Shown piece after piece: positions 16,961-25,067 of a stretch of 41,691 bases of DNA. The stretch is taken from the NCBI RefSeq assembly GCF_000422925.1, contig NZ_AUGZ01000034.1:1-41691 (forward strand), given 5' to 3'. The notes under the pieces are model-generated. The model was not told where the DNA came from. It worked only from the letters and a program-made list of their open reading frames with translations, and made no database searches. This DNA is from Paludibacterium yongneupense DSM 18731 (GTDB taxonomy: Bacteria; Pseudomonadota; Gammaproteobacteria; Burkholderiales; Chromobacteriaceae). Each line of letters opens with the position of its first letter. Positions within the stretch are counted from its first letter, which is position 1. Both the position numbers and the translations under genes were made by a program.

Positions 16961-18205
16961 ATGGCGCTGAAAACTGTAGTGATTCTGACCGATTACGGGT
17001 TTATCAATGGCGGTGCGGGACAGGTGGCTTTGTCTTCAGTAACGGGGCTTGTGGCGGCAGGAGTGCGGGTCGTGCTCTGTTACGGCGTCGGGCCGCTCGA
17101 TGCAAGCCTGAATCGGAATGCCCCCGGCTTGCAGGTTTGCGATCTTGGCCTGCATGACTTGCTGGGGGATCCTTCGCGCCTGCATGCCGCATTTGCTGGG
17201 ATATGGAAGCCGGGGGCGGCGCGCAAGTTTGGGCAACTCTTGTCTGAGCTGGATCCGGGGAGCACGGTAGTGCACCTGCACTCCTGGGTGCAGGCGCTCA
17301 CCGCCAGCGTCGTGCGAGAGTGCGAGCGCAGAAGTTTTCCCCTTGTTTGTACGCTGCACGACTATTTTAGTGCGTGTCCGAATGGTGGCTTCTATAACTA
17401 TCAGACTCAGAGCATCTGTACTCTCAAACCCATGAGTCGGCCATGTTTGCGTGAGCATTGCGATTCCCGGTCCTACCCGCAAAAAATCTGGCGCTTCGGG
17501 CGCAACGTGGTCCAGTCCCGCTTCGGGCATGTGCCTACCGGCATTGGTAACTATATTTCAGTCTCTAAATTCAGCGAGGAGCTTCTCCGCCCGTATTTAC
17601 CCCGTGCAGCCCGGTTCTATTCAGTCGACAATCCTATCGCTATCGATAAGGGGCCGCCGGCAGCATGCGCTCTCTCTCGTTCCTTTGTATTCGTTGGACG
17701 CTTGAGCCCGGAAAAAGGAGGGCTCTTGTTTGCCGAGGCCGCGCGTCGCGCTTGCGTAGCGGCAAGCTTTGTCGGAGCGGGAGGTGAAGAGGGGAAAATC
17801 CGGCATTGCAATCCGGGCGCAACCCTATGGGGATGGCAGGGTCGATCTGGGGTAGCGGATATCGTTTCCCGTTCTCGCTGTCTCGTCTTCCCTTCCGTCT
17901 GGTATGAAACCCAGGGGCTGGTTATCCAGGAAGCCGCCGCGCTTGGCATACCCGCCTTGGTCTCCGATGGTTGCGCCGGGCGGGATTCCATCATCGATGG
18001 TGTAACAGGACTCTTGTTTCGCCAAGGTGATCCTGATGATTTGAAGTTAAAGCTGGAACGCCTTGATCGGGATGACACTTATGCATCTGCATTGGGAAAG
18101 GCTGCTTATAAGCATTATTGGGATAACCCCAGGTCACTGGATAAACATGTAGGCTCTCTGTTAAGATGTTATGCGGATGTTTTGCTGCGATTCTCCGTTT
18201 CATGA
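16961..18205 (+). CDS. Family 4 glycosyltransferase
   Basis: GT-B transferase of 414 residues. VVILTDYGFINGGAGQVALSSV is the N-terminal Gly-rich acceptor loop. VHLHSWVQALTASVV and CTLHDYFSACPNGGFYNY follow, the latter typical of GT4 enzymes with an N-terminal Glyco_transf_4 domain. FVFVGRLSPEKGG begins the donor domain, and VWYETQGLVIQEAAALGIP carries the E-x7-E motif. A Cys-containing loop around residues 145-165 could bind metal, but this is uncertain. The start lies 6 bp after the previous stop and lacks a good RBS. Confidence 0.9.
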   Translation: MALKTVVILTDYGFINGGAGQVALSSVTGLVAAGVRVVLCYGVGPLDASLNRNAPGLQVCDLGLHDLLGDPSRLHAAFAGIWKPGAARKFGQLLSELDPGSTVVHLHSWVQALTASVVRECERRSFPLVCTLHDYFSACPNGGFYNYQTQSICTLKPMSRPCLREHCDSRSYPQKIWRFGRNVVQSRFGHVPTGIGNYISVSKFSEELLRPYLPRAARFYSVDNPIAIDKGPPAACALSRSFVFVGRLSPEKGGLLFAEAARRACVAASFVGAGGEEGKIRHCNPGATLWGWQGRSGVADIVSRSRCLVFPSVWYETQGLVIQEAAALGIPALVSDGCAGRDSIIDGVTGLLFRQGDPDDLKLKLERLDRDDTYASALGKAAYKHYWDNPRSLDKHVGSLLRCYADVLLRFSVS

Positions 18206-18227
18206 CGGGTGCCGGTGTGGCATGAAG

Positions 18228-18247
18228 AATTCCATGATCATAGAATT
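18228..18247. repeat. 20-bp imperfect palindrome in the gap before a GT4
   Basis: AATTC-c-ATGA / TCAT-a-GAATT forms a dyad with a single mismatched pair, in the 126-bp AT-rich gap between two GT4 genes. It could be an operator for an internal promoter ahead of 18332; no convincing -35/-10 pair was found next to it. Confidence 0.35.
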
Positions 18248-18331
18248 TTGGCGCGGGTGCGTGTTATTTTTATGCGGTATGTTTCTGTGTCGCACAAGCC
18301 TTTCCCAACTTAACTTGTTTTGCTTAATTTC

Positions 18332-19471
18332 ATGAAAGTTCTTCACGTTGGGAAGTTTTACCCGCCAGAAAACGGCGGCATCGAGTCGGTTACCTACGAA
18401 TGTGTAGAAGGCTTGAAAACCTTGGGGCACGATGTCGATGTTATTTGTGCCACGGATTCTCCGTCTCTCGCCGGCGATTCAGGAGTTCCCGGAGCCCTCA
18501 TCTACCGCTGCCGAAGTTTTGGTACCTTTCTTCGCAGCAGTATGTCTCCAAGGTATGTCGCACAGTTGCGGCGGCTATGCCGGAATTACGATGTCATCAG
18601 TGTGCATCTGCCCAACCCACTCCCCATGCTGTCAGTGCTCGGAGTGCGCGATCTCCCTCCATTGATTCTGCATTGGCACGCCGATGTCTCGACATATGGC
18701 TTGGCATATCGGGCCTATTCTCTTCTGGAACGATCTCTGCTCAAACGTTGCCATTCGGTTGTAGTGGCAACGGATGCCCACTTTGAGACCTCTCCAGTGC
18801 TATCCGACTTCCGGGATAAAATTGTCACAATACCCTATGGAATCAGCGTGACGGGCTTGCACGCAGGAGCTTTCAGCCGGAATGAGCTGATAGAAAGCCT
18901 TTCCGGCCGAAAAATTATTTTTTCACTTGGGCGTTTTGTTCCTTACAAGGGGTTCGACAAACTGATTCGCGCTGCAGCCTCGCTGCCTGATGAATACGTT
19001 GTCGTCATCGGGGGGAACGGACCGCTATGGGGTGAATGCCAGCAGCTGATTGACAAGCTGGGCTTGAATGATAAGGTCAAGCTTCCTGGCCGTATCTCGG
19101 ATCAGGAGCTGGGAGCTTATTACAATGCCTGCCACGTATTCTGTCTACCTTCGGTGACCACGGCAGAGGCCTTCGGTGTCGTGATGATCGAGGCTATGTC
19201 TTTTGGCAAGCCTGTTGTTGCTACGCGCTTGGGTAACGGAGTCGAATGGGTGGCCGGCGACGGTTACACCGGCTTGACCGTCCCGGTCGGGGACTGTGCT
19301 GCGCTGGCTGAGGCGCTGCGGGCGCTCGTCGATGATCAGGAACGCTATGGCTGCTATTCGAAAAATGCCATCAACCGCTTCGGGAGTGAGTTCACCGGCA
19401 CGGTGATGGCTGAAAGGCTGACGTCACTCTACCAGTCGGCCATTGACGGAGCTTCGGTGTTGCCCGGATAA
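18332..19471 (+). CDS. Family 4 glycosyltransferase
   Basis: GT-B transferase of about 379 residues. MKVLHVGKFYPPENGGIESV gives the acceptor loop. LILHWHADV and IIFSLGRFVPYKGFDKLIRA begin the donor domain, and TTAEAFGVVMIEAMSFGKPVV carries the E-x7-E motif. The overall pattern is that of WbpY/RfaB-like GT4 proteins in O-antigen loci. The ATG at 18332 is preferred over an in-frame TTG 12 bp upstream. The stop lies 4 bp before the wzy start, so the two are probably co-translated. Confidence 0.9.
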   Translation: MKVLHVGKFYPPENGGIESVTYECVEGLKTLGHDVDVICATDSPSLAGDSGVPGALIYRCRSFGTFLRSSMSPRYVAQLRRLCRNYDVISVHLPNPLPMLSVLGVRDLPPLILHWHADVSTYGLAYRAYSLLERSLLKRCHSVVVATDAHFETSPVLSDFRDKIVTIPYGISVTGLHAGAFSRNELIESLSGRKIIFSLGRFVPYKGFDKLIRAAASLPDEYVVVIGGNGPLWGECQQLIDKLGLNDKVKLPGRISDQELGAYYNACHVFCLPSVTTAEAFGVVMIEAMSFGKPVVATRLGNGVEWVAGDGYTGLTVPVGDCAALAEALRALVDDQERYGCYSKNAINRFGSEFTGTVMAERLTSLYQSAIDGASVLPG

Positions 19472-19475
19472 GCTG

Positions 19476-20720
19476 ATGCCAACTTCAAACGACTCCCCGA
19501 GATATTTTTTTACCTTCATCGCTGCTTATCTGCTGGAGGAACTCGGAAATAGCAAGCTTGGGGTGGGGCTGACTGCACCATTAGTAATCATCATGCTGGG
19601 CGTATTGAGTTGCCGACCTTTTTTTTCTCGTGGGCTACCGCTTGGAAAGCCAGGCTATGTGCTGGTATTCATCCTGCTAATGGCCTATCAGATGGTCTCG
19701 GCCTTGCTGGCTCCCCCGGATTGCAGTGCGGGCGCAAAATTTTTCACTTCGCTGATCATTGCACTGGGTACGGGCTGGGCGCTGGGGTGGGTGCACCCCG
19801 AGCGGGCCATTGCAAGCGAGCGTGGCTCCAGGGTCTTGCTCCACTTTATGTCCAGCGCGTTGTTGCTAGCCTGGGCCGGGGTGGACATCATGACCCTGAG
19901 CGGAACAGGAACCAGAATCAAATCCGGGTTTTATCTGGAACCATCCCATCTGGCTTTGCATATCTTGCCCCTGATCTGTTATCGACTGCTGACGAATGCT
20001 TGGGACAAGCCTGCCATTGCTGCAGTGTTGCTGGCATTCTTAGTGGTTCCTTCTGCAACGCTAGCCGTGGGGGTTGGAGCCATCGCAGGGCTTTTGTTCT
20101 ATATGAAGACGCGCAGCCTATTTCTGAGGCTGGGGGCGCCCCTGCTGGTGATCGTTCTGCTCGCTGTGGCTTCTACACATGTTGGGGTCAACCCCATTCT
20201 GGATAGGATCTCCGGTGTTCTCCATTATGATCCTGATGCTATCACGAACCTGAGTTCGGTAGTCTGGCTTAATGGATGGTCTCAAGCTTACGCGCATTGG
20301 GAGCACTCGTCGGGGGCTGGAGTCGGCTTGAATCAAATGGGGTGCGGCGCGCTTGAGTCGGCGGGCATGATGGCTTCCTGGATGTGGGTTAATGTCGGCG
20401 CCTATCTTAATTACAACGATGGATCATTCCTTGTTTCAAAAGTCATTTCTGAATTTGGTGTGCTTGGACTGCTGGCTTGTTTCTATTTCACAGCCAAGGC
20501 AGCAGCAAGCATTCTACGGTTGATTAAAATTTCACGCTGCTTGGCAGTACCTGCCGAATCGATAGTGTCAGAGGCTGTTCTTCGTGCAACTGGCGGGCTT
20601 GCTCTACTGGTTTTCATGTATGTGAGAAATACATCCTATTTCTCTTTTCCTGTTATTTTATGTGTTTGTCTGCTATTACGAGGCAAGGCGGTCAGGGCGG
20701 AGCAATGCGTTAAAGCCTGA
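19476..20720 (+). CDS. wzy: O-antigen polymerase Wzy
   Basis: Polytopic inner-membrane protein of 414 residues with about 10 to 12 hydrophobic segments and a long periplasmic loop between about residues 235 and 320. GFYLEPSHLAL (EPSH at 155-158) is a motif seen in many Wzy polymerases. It would polymerise lipid-linked repeat units delivered by the wzx at 8907. A T8 run at 19619-19626 lies in the first quarter of the gene. It ends gene group B and is followed by a 479-bp non-coding gap. Confidence 0.82.
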   Translation: MPTSNDSPRYFFTFIAAYLLEELGNSKLGVGLTAPLVIIMLGVLSCRPFFSRGLPLGKPGYVLVFILLMAYQMVSALLAPPDCSAGAKFFTSLIIALGTGWALGWVHPERAIASERGSRVLLHFMSSALLLAWAGVDIMTLSGTGTRIKSGFYLEPSHLALHILPLICYRLLTNAWDKPAIAAVLLAFLVVPSATLAVGVGAIAGLLFYMKTRSLFLRLGAPLLVIVLLAVASTHVGVNPILDRISGVLHYDPDAITNLSSVVWLNGWSQAYAHWEHSSGAGVGLNQMGCGALESAGMMASWMWVNVGAYLNYNDGSFLVSKVISEFGVLGLLACFYFTAKAAASILRLIKISRCLAVPAESIVSEAVLRATGGLALLVFMYVRNTSYFSFPVILCVCLLLRGKAVRAEQCVKA

Positions 20721-20767
20721 TTCGGGATACCCTCCTTTACCTTTGGCATCATTGTTTTACATTGCTG

Positions 20768-20794
20768 TTGACATCTGCGATGATGCTGTAAAAT
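20768..20794 (+). promoter_or_regulatory. Candidate sigma-70 promoter for the pse cassette
   Basis: A full-consensus -35 box TTGACA (20768-20773) is followed by TAAAAT (20789-20794, five of six consensus). The spacer is 15 bp, shorter than ideal. It is the best promoter-like pair in the gap ahead of the Gmd-like and pse genes. Confidence 0.4.
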
Positions 20795-20798
20795 GCCA

Positions 20799-20819
20799 AG
20801 GACAGAAGATGTCTGTCCT
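20799..20819 (+). repeat. Perfect 7-bp inverted repeat just downstream of the candidate promoter
   Basis: AGGACAG (20799-20805) and CTGTCCT (20813-20819) flank a 7-nt loop. Located about 5 bp after the -10 box, it could be an operator or the first hairpin of the leader RNA. No T-run follows, so it is not a standard terminator. Confidence 0.4.
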
Positions 20820-21199
20820 GACCGATTTTCTGGTGGCGAGGCCTGCGTGTCCGAATGAAGGAACAGCTGTCGGCTGCTTGACGCCGCGCCCTTGCCTGAG
20901 GATGCCGGGTGGGTTCAATGCGGTTTGCCCGTTTGAAGCTGCAAAGCATCATCCGAGGGGGTAAAGGGAGAGGCATGTGTCGCATTTTTCGCGGCGCACG
21001 GCGCGCGCGCTGGTCTCGCGCCGTTATTCCCGGCTGCCCGTGCCGGAATGCTCAGGTCGGCACTGTACTCGCTGAAAAATGGCGGCATGTCTCTCCGGGG
21101 CGGCATGCCCCTACTTGCTGAGTCGATCTTTTCAATACATCTCCAAAGTGAAAATACTGTACCAGCTCCAAAATTGATATAACACGGATAAACGGAGAC

Positions 21200-22162
21200 A
21201 TGTCGAAAAAGACTGCATTGATTTGTGGTGTAACCGGACAAGATGGTGCATATCTGGCTAAGCACCTTCTTGATAAAGGCTATGAAGTTTGGGGGTCGTC
21301 GCGTGATGCTCAGTTGAGTACATTTTCTGGCTTGCGCGGAATGGGAATCTTTGAGCATATCCGTGTTTTGTCTATATCAACTGTAGATTTTCGGAGTGTC
21401 TTGCAGGCGCTGATAAAGGTCAAACCCGACGAAATTTATAATCTTGCGGCACAGTCCTCTGTCGGTCTTTCATTTGAACAACCAGTCGAGACGATGGAAA
21501 GCATCAGCCTCGGCGTTCTAAATATTCTCGAGGCTATCCGCTTTGTAAATCCATCCATACGGTTTTATAATGCGGGTTCCAGCGAGGTTTTTGGCGATAC
21601 TGCTGGCGTTCCAGCCGACGAGGACACGCCATTTCGACCGCGCAGTCCCTATGCTGTTGCAAAAGCGGCAGCGACATGGCAGGTCTCTGTATACAGAGAT
21701 TCCTACGGGTTATTTGCGTGCTCTGGGATACTATTTAATCACGAGTCTCCTCTGCGACCAGAACGCTATGTCACGCGCAAGATCGTATCGACGGCATGTC
21801 GTATTGCCAGAGGGAGCGGGGAAAAATTAAGGCTGGGCAATATCGAGATCAGTCGGGACTGGGGCTGGGCTCCGGAATACGTCGATGCCATGTGGCGGAT
21901 GTTGAATCACTCCGAGCCCGAAGATTTTGTTGTGGCGACAGGCCAGACCAGTAGCTTGAAGACATTTATTTCTGCAACCTTCACCGAGTTGGGGCTGAAT
22001 TGGCAAGATCACGTCGAATACGACAAGGATTTGATCCGACCATCAGAAATAATGGTCGGATCTGCAAACCCGATCAAAGCCGAGAAATTGCTTGGCTGGA
22101 AGGCTGAAAATTTGATGGGGGATGTGATCAAGATGATGGTCCGTCACGAGTTAACTCTATAA
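21200..22162 (+). CDS. GDP-mannose 4,6-dehydratase-like enzyme (short form)
   Basis: Short-chain dehydrogenase of 320 residues. ALICGVTGQDGAYLAKHLL (NADP-binding Gly motif), YNLAAQSSVGLSFEQP, NAGSSEVFG, SPYAVAKAAATW (catalytic Tyr and Lys) and GILFNHESPLR closely follow the Gmd family. The length matches the short Gmd seen in pseudomonads rather than the longer enterobacterial form. The expected product is GDP-4-keto-6-deoxymannose, but it stands at the head of the pse cassette with no partner reductase beside it. A gmd also lies at 41388. Its lower G+C suggests a separate origin. Confidence 0.82.
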   Translation: MSKKTALICGVTGQDGAYLAKHLLDKGYEVWGSSRDAQLSTFSGLRGMGIFEHIRVLSISTVDFRSVLQALIKVKPDEIYNLAAQSSVGLSFEQPVETMESISLGVLNILEAIRFVNPSIRFYNAGSSEVFGDTAGVPADEDTPFRPRSPYAVAKAAATWQVSVYRDSYGLFACSGILFNHESPLRPERYVTRKIVSTACRIARGSGEKLRLGNIEISRDWGWAPEYVDAMWRMLNHSEPEDFVVATGQTSSLKTFISATFTELGLNWQDHVEYDKDLIRPSEIMVGSANPIKAEKLLGWKAENLMGDVIKMMVRHELTL

Positions 22163-22178
22163 CGAATTGAATTAATTT

Positions 22179-23177
22179 ATGCTATCTGGCAAAAATATAT
22201 TGATTACCGGTGGTACGGGGTCATTCGGACAAACTTTCGTTCCAATGACACTTGCCAAATTCAATCCCCGGCGTCTCGTTATTTTTTCTCGCGATGAGAT
22301 GAAACAGTGGGAAATGTCCAAACTCTACGGTAACGACGAACGCGTCAGGTTCTTTATCGGTGATGTTCGGGACAAGGACCGTCTGCATCGTGCGCTGGAT
22401 GGTATCGATTATGTCGTGCACGCGGCGGCGACGAAAATCGTTCCTACGGCCGAGTACAACCCGTTTGAATGCGTAAAGACGAATATTTTCGGGGCGATGA
22501 ACCTGATCGACGCTTGCATCGATCAAGGAGTCAAGCGGGTGGTTGCATTGTCCACGGACAAGGCCAGCAGCCCGGCCAATCTCTATGGCGCGACCAAACT
22601 GGCCTCCGATAAGTTATTCATCGCTGGCAATTCGTACTCCGGCGTCAAGGATACCCGGTTTTCCGTTGTACGTTACGGAAACGTCATGGGTTCGCGCGGC
22701 TCTGTGATACCCTTTTTCCTCAGCCTGGTTGAAAAGGGCGAACTTCCGATTACCGATGCTCGCATGACGCGCTTCATGATTACACTGGAGCAAGGTGTGG
22801 AGTTGGTGTGGCATGCCTTTAGTGATATGCAGGGTGGTGAGATTTATGTAAAAAAAATACCATCTATGAATATTCTGGATATCGCCCGATCAGTTGCACC
22901 CAATGCAACGTACGATATGATCGGCATTCGTCCCGGCGAAAAGCTGCATGAGCAGATGATCAGTCCTGAAGATTCTTACACGACTTACGAATACGACGAA
23001 TTTTTTAAGATATTGCCAGTAATCCATGAGTGGGGACTTGACCCGGCCCGGATCGGGAATGGAAAAAAAGTTCCGGAGGGATTTTCTTACACATCAGATA
23101 ACAATGCGTCATGGATGGATGTAGATGCGCTGCGTGCCTGGATTGCTCAGAACAGCAGTAAAATCGGGAAGATATGA
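22179..23177 (+). CDS. pseB: UDP-N-acetylglucosamine 4,6-dehydratase (inverting), first step of pseudaminic acid synthesis
   Basis: Converts UDP-GlcNAc to the UDP-4-keto-6-deoxy-L-altro sugar. The protein has 332 residues. LITGGTGSFGQTF at 8-20 binds NADP; the catalytic STDKA (Thr126, Asp127, Lys128) and YGATK (Tyr136, Lys140) match FlaA1/PseB. RPGEKLHEQMIS lies near the C-terminus. The start is 16 bp after the Gmd-like stop with a weak RBS. It is followed by pseC after one base. A run of eight A lies at 22850-22857. Confidence 0.95.
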   Translation: MLSGKNILITGGTGSFGQTFVPMTLAKFNPRRLVIFSRDEMKQWEMSKLYGNDERVRFFIGDVRDKDRLHRALDGIDYVVHAAATKIVPTAEYNPFECVKTNIFGAMNLIDACIDQGVKRVVALSTDKASSPANLYGATKLASDKLFIAGNSYSGVKDTRFSVVRYGNVMGSRGSVIPFFLSLVEKGELPITDARMTRFMITLEQGVELVWHAFSDMQGGEIYVKKIPSMNILDIARSVAPNATYDMIGIRPGEKLHEQMISPEDSYTTYEYDEFFKILPVIHEWGLDPARIGNGKKVPEGFSYTSDNNASWMDVDALRAWIAQNSSKIGKI

Positions 23178-23178
23178 C

Positions 23179-24333
23179 ATGATTCCCTACGGACGCCAAA
23201 GCATCGGGCAAGAGGATATCGATGCGGTATCCTCAGTGCTGCGGTCGGATTTTCTGACGCAGGGGCCGGTCGTCCCTGCTTTCGAGGAGGCGGTGGCGCA
23301 TCGGGTGGGGGCTGCGCACGCTGTGGCTGTTAATTCGGCGACTGGCGCCCTGCACATTGCTTGCCTGGCATTGGGACTTGGCCCCGGACAGAGCTTGTGG
23401 ACAGTTCCTAATACCTTCGTGGCTTCTGCGAATTGCGCACGCTACTGCGGAGCGGATGTCGATTTCGTCGATATCGACCCCCTGACCTGGAATATGAGCG
23501 TTTCTGCATTGAGCAAGAAACTCGAGCAGGCTCGCTTGGCTGGCACCCTGCCCAGTGTCGTTGTTCCAGTCCATTTTTCCGGGCTGCCCACTGAGCAGGC
23601 TGCGATCTGGAATCTTGCGCAGGAATATGGCTTCAAGGTCATCGAGGACGCATCGCATGCAATCGGTGCCTCGTTCTTGGGCGAGGCTGTAGGCAGTTGC
23701 CGTTGGTCCCATATCACCGTGTTCAGTTTTCATCCCGTGAAGATCATTACTTCTGGTGAAGGGGGTATGGCACTGACCAACGATGCCGCTCTGGCTGAAA
23801 GCATGAGGCGTCTGCGCAGCCACGGAATCACACGGGATGATTCCACCTTCAGCCAGCCATCGCCAGGACCGTGGTACTACGAGCAACAGGGCCTGGGTTT
23901 CAATTACCGGATGACGGATATCCATGCCGCGCTGGGTTTGAGCCAGTTGACCCATCTGGAGCCGTTTGTCGCCGCTCGCAACGCTCTTGCCAGGCGTTAC
24001 GATGTCTTGCTGGAGGAACTGCCGTTGCAGCGGCAGCGGGTTATGGAAGGCAATGTGTCCGCCTACCACTTGTATGTGGTCAGGATACTGGCCGGAAGCC
24101 CCCCGGGAGCACAGCGGCGTTTATATGATGCGTTGCGCGAGCGTGGCATCGGGGTCAATGTCCATTATGCCCCTGTGCATTTGCAGCCCTACTACCGTGC
24201 GCTGGGATTTGGCTCCGGCTATTGTCCCGAGGGCGAGTGGCATGGTTCCAGCGCAATTACCCTGCCGCTATATCCTGCTCTGACGAATGTGGAACAGGAT
24301 GAGGTGGTCCGTGCGCTGCGAGACGTCTTATGA
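23179..24333 (+). CDS. pseC: UDP-4-amino-4,6-dideoxy-N-acetyl-beta-L-altrosamine transaminase
   Basis: PLP-dependent aminotransferase of the DegT/DnrJ/EryC1 fold that aminates the PseB product at C4. The protein has 384 residues. IPYGRQSIGQEDIDAV is the typical start. VIEDASHAIGASF and FSFHPVKIITSGEGG follow, with Lys188 as the Schiff-base lysine. GFNYRMTDIHAALGL is conserved near the C-terminal domain. I chose the ATG at 23179, directly after the pseB stop, because upstream codons overlap pseB. Its stop overlaps the pseF start (ATGA). Confidence 0.95.
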   Translation: MIPYGRQSIGQEDIDAVSSVLRSDFLTQGPVVPAFEEAVAHRVGAAHAVAVNSATGALHIACLALGLGPGQSLWTVPNTFVASANCARYCGADVDFVDIDPLTWNMSVSALSKKLEQARLAGTLPSVVVPVHFSGLPTEQAAIWNLAQEYGFKVIEDASHAIGASFLGEAVGSCRWSHITVFSFHPVKIITSGEGGMALTNDAALAESMRRLRSHGITRDDSTFSQPSPGPWYYEQQGLGFNYRMTDIHAALGLSQLTHLEPFVAARNALARRYDVLLEELPLQRQRVMEGNVSAYHLYVVRILAGSPPGAQRRLYDALRERGIGVNVHYAPVHLQPYYRALGFGSGYCPEGEWHGSSAITLPLYPALTNVEQDEVVRALRDVL

Positions 24334-25067
24334 GAGTAGCGATCATCCCAGCCCGGGGGGGCAGCAAACGGATTCCACGCAAAAACATCCTCCCTTTTGC
24401 GGGTATCCCGATGATTGCGCATTCGATTCTCTGCGCCAAGAAAACGGGAGTATTCGACCGCATCATTGTGTCGACCGATGACGCTGAGATTTCCGGCGTG
24501 GCAAAGCGCTTCGGTGCCGAAGTCCCGTTCATCAGGCCGCCTGAACTGTCCGACGATTATACGGGTACTGTCGAAGTGGTTGCGCATGCGGTGGACTGGT
24601 TGCGGCGGCAAGGCGAGATTCCAGAGCAGGTGTGCTGCATCTATGCTACGGCGCCATTTGTTGGCGCCGATGACATTTGCCGGGCGGGAACGTTGCTCGA
24701 AACGGGGGGCTGGGCCTATGTATTTGCCGCGACTACCTATGCCTACCCGGTCTTCCGTTCCTTTTCACAAACGGCTGACGGGGGCTTGAGCATGGTGTTT
24801 CCCGAGCATTACACTAGTCGTTCGCAGGATCTGCCGGAGGTCTTGCATGATGCCGGGCAATTCTACTGGGGCCGGGCCGAGGCCTGGCTAGAGAAGGTCC
24901 GTATTTTTGGCGATCACTCCACCGTGGTGACGATTCCTCGCTGGCGCGTTCAGGACATCGATACGGCGGAGGACTGGGCTCAGGCTGAGGCTATGGCGAG
25001 CTATCTGTTGCCCCATGCCGGTGGCGTTGCTGCGAAGATTCATCCAATGGATACTAGAAATGATTAA
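24330..25067 (+). CDS. pseF: CMP-pseudaminic acid synthetase (pseudaminic acid cytidylyltransferase)
   Basis: Activates pseudaminic acid with CTP. The protein has 245 residues. IPARGGSKRIPRKN at 6-19 is the CTP-binding loop, and STDDAEISGVAKRFGAEVPF, CCIYATAPFVG and QDIDTAEDW complete the CMP-nonulosonate synthetase pattern. YTGTVEVVAHAVDWL and DAGQFYWG favour PseF over NeuA. It overlaps pseC by 4 bp and the next gene by 8 bp. Runs of seven G (24355-24361, within the CTP-loop codons) and six G are present. Confidence 0.93.
   Translation: MRVAIIPARGGSKRIPRKNILPFAGIPMIAHSILCAKKTGVFDRIIVSTDDAEISGVAKRFGAEVPFIRPPELSDDYTGTVEVVAHAVDWLRRQGEIPEQVCCIYATAPFVGADDICRAGTLLETGGWAYVFAATTYAYPVFRSFSQTADGGLSMVFPEHYTSRSQDLPEVLHDAGQFYWGRAEAWLEKVRIFGDHSTVVTIPRWRVQDIDTAEDWAQAEAMASYLLPHAGGVAAKIHPMDTRND

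Larger units (their letters stand above)
20721..21199. other. 479-bp gap with promoter-like site and several hairpins, upstream of the pse cassette
   Basis: No convincing gene was found. The gap holds a promoter-like TTGACA/TAAAAT pair (20768-20794), a 7-bp-stem hairpin (20799-20819), two short GC-rich hairpins (near 21028-21045, and GGGGC/GCCCC near 21098-21112) and a direct repeat of GGCGGCATG about 18 bp apart. An AACGGAGAC precedes the ATG at 21200 as RBS. If the promoter is real, the leader would be about 400 nt and highly structured. Confidence 0.5.

Noticed and set aside
20909-21121. Small Arg/Cys-rich open frame in the gap before the pse cassette.
   Set aside because: No good RBS, no similarity I recognise, and composition driven by GC-rich hairpins.
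23233-24069. Open frame of 278 codons on the minus strand opposite pseC.
   Set aside because: pseC has a complete motif set on the + strand; the reverse frame shows no family features.
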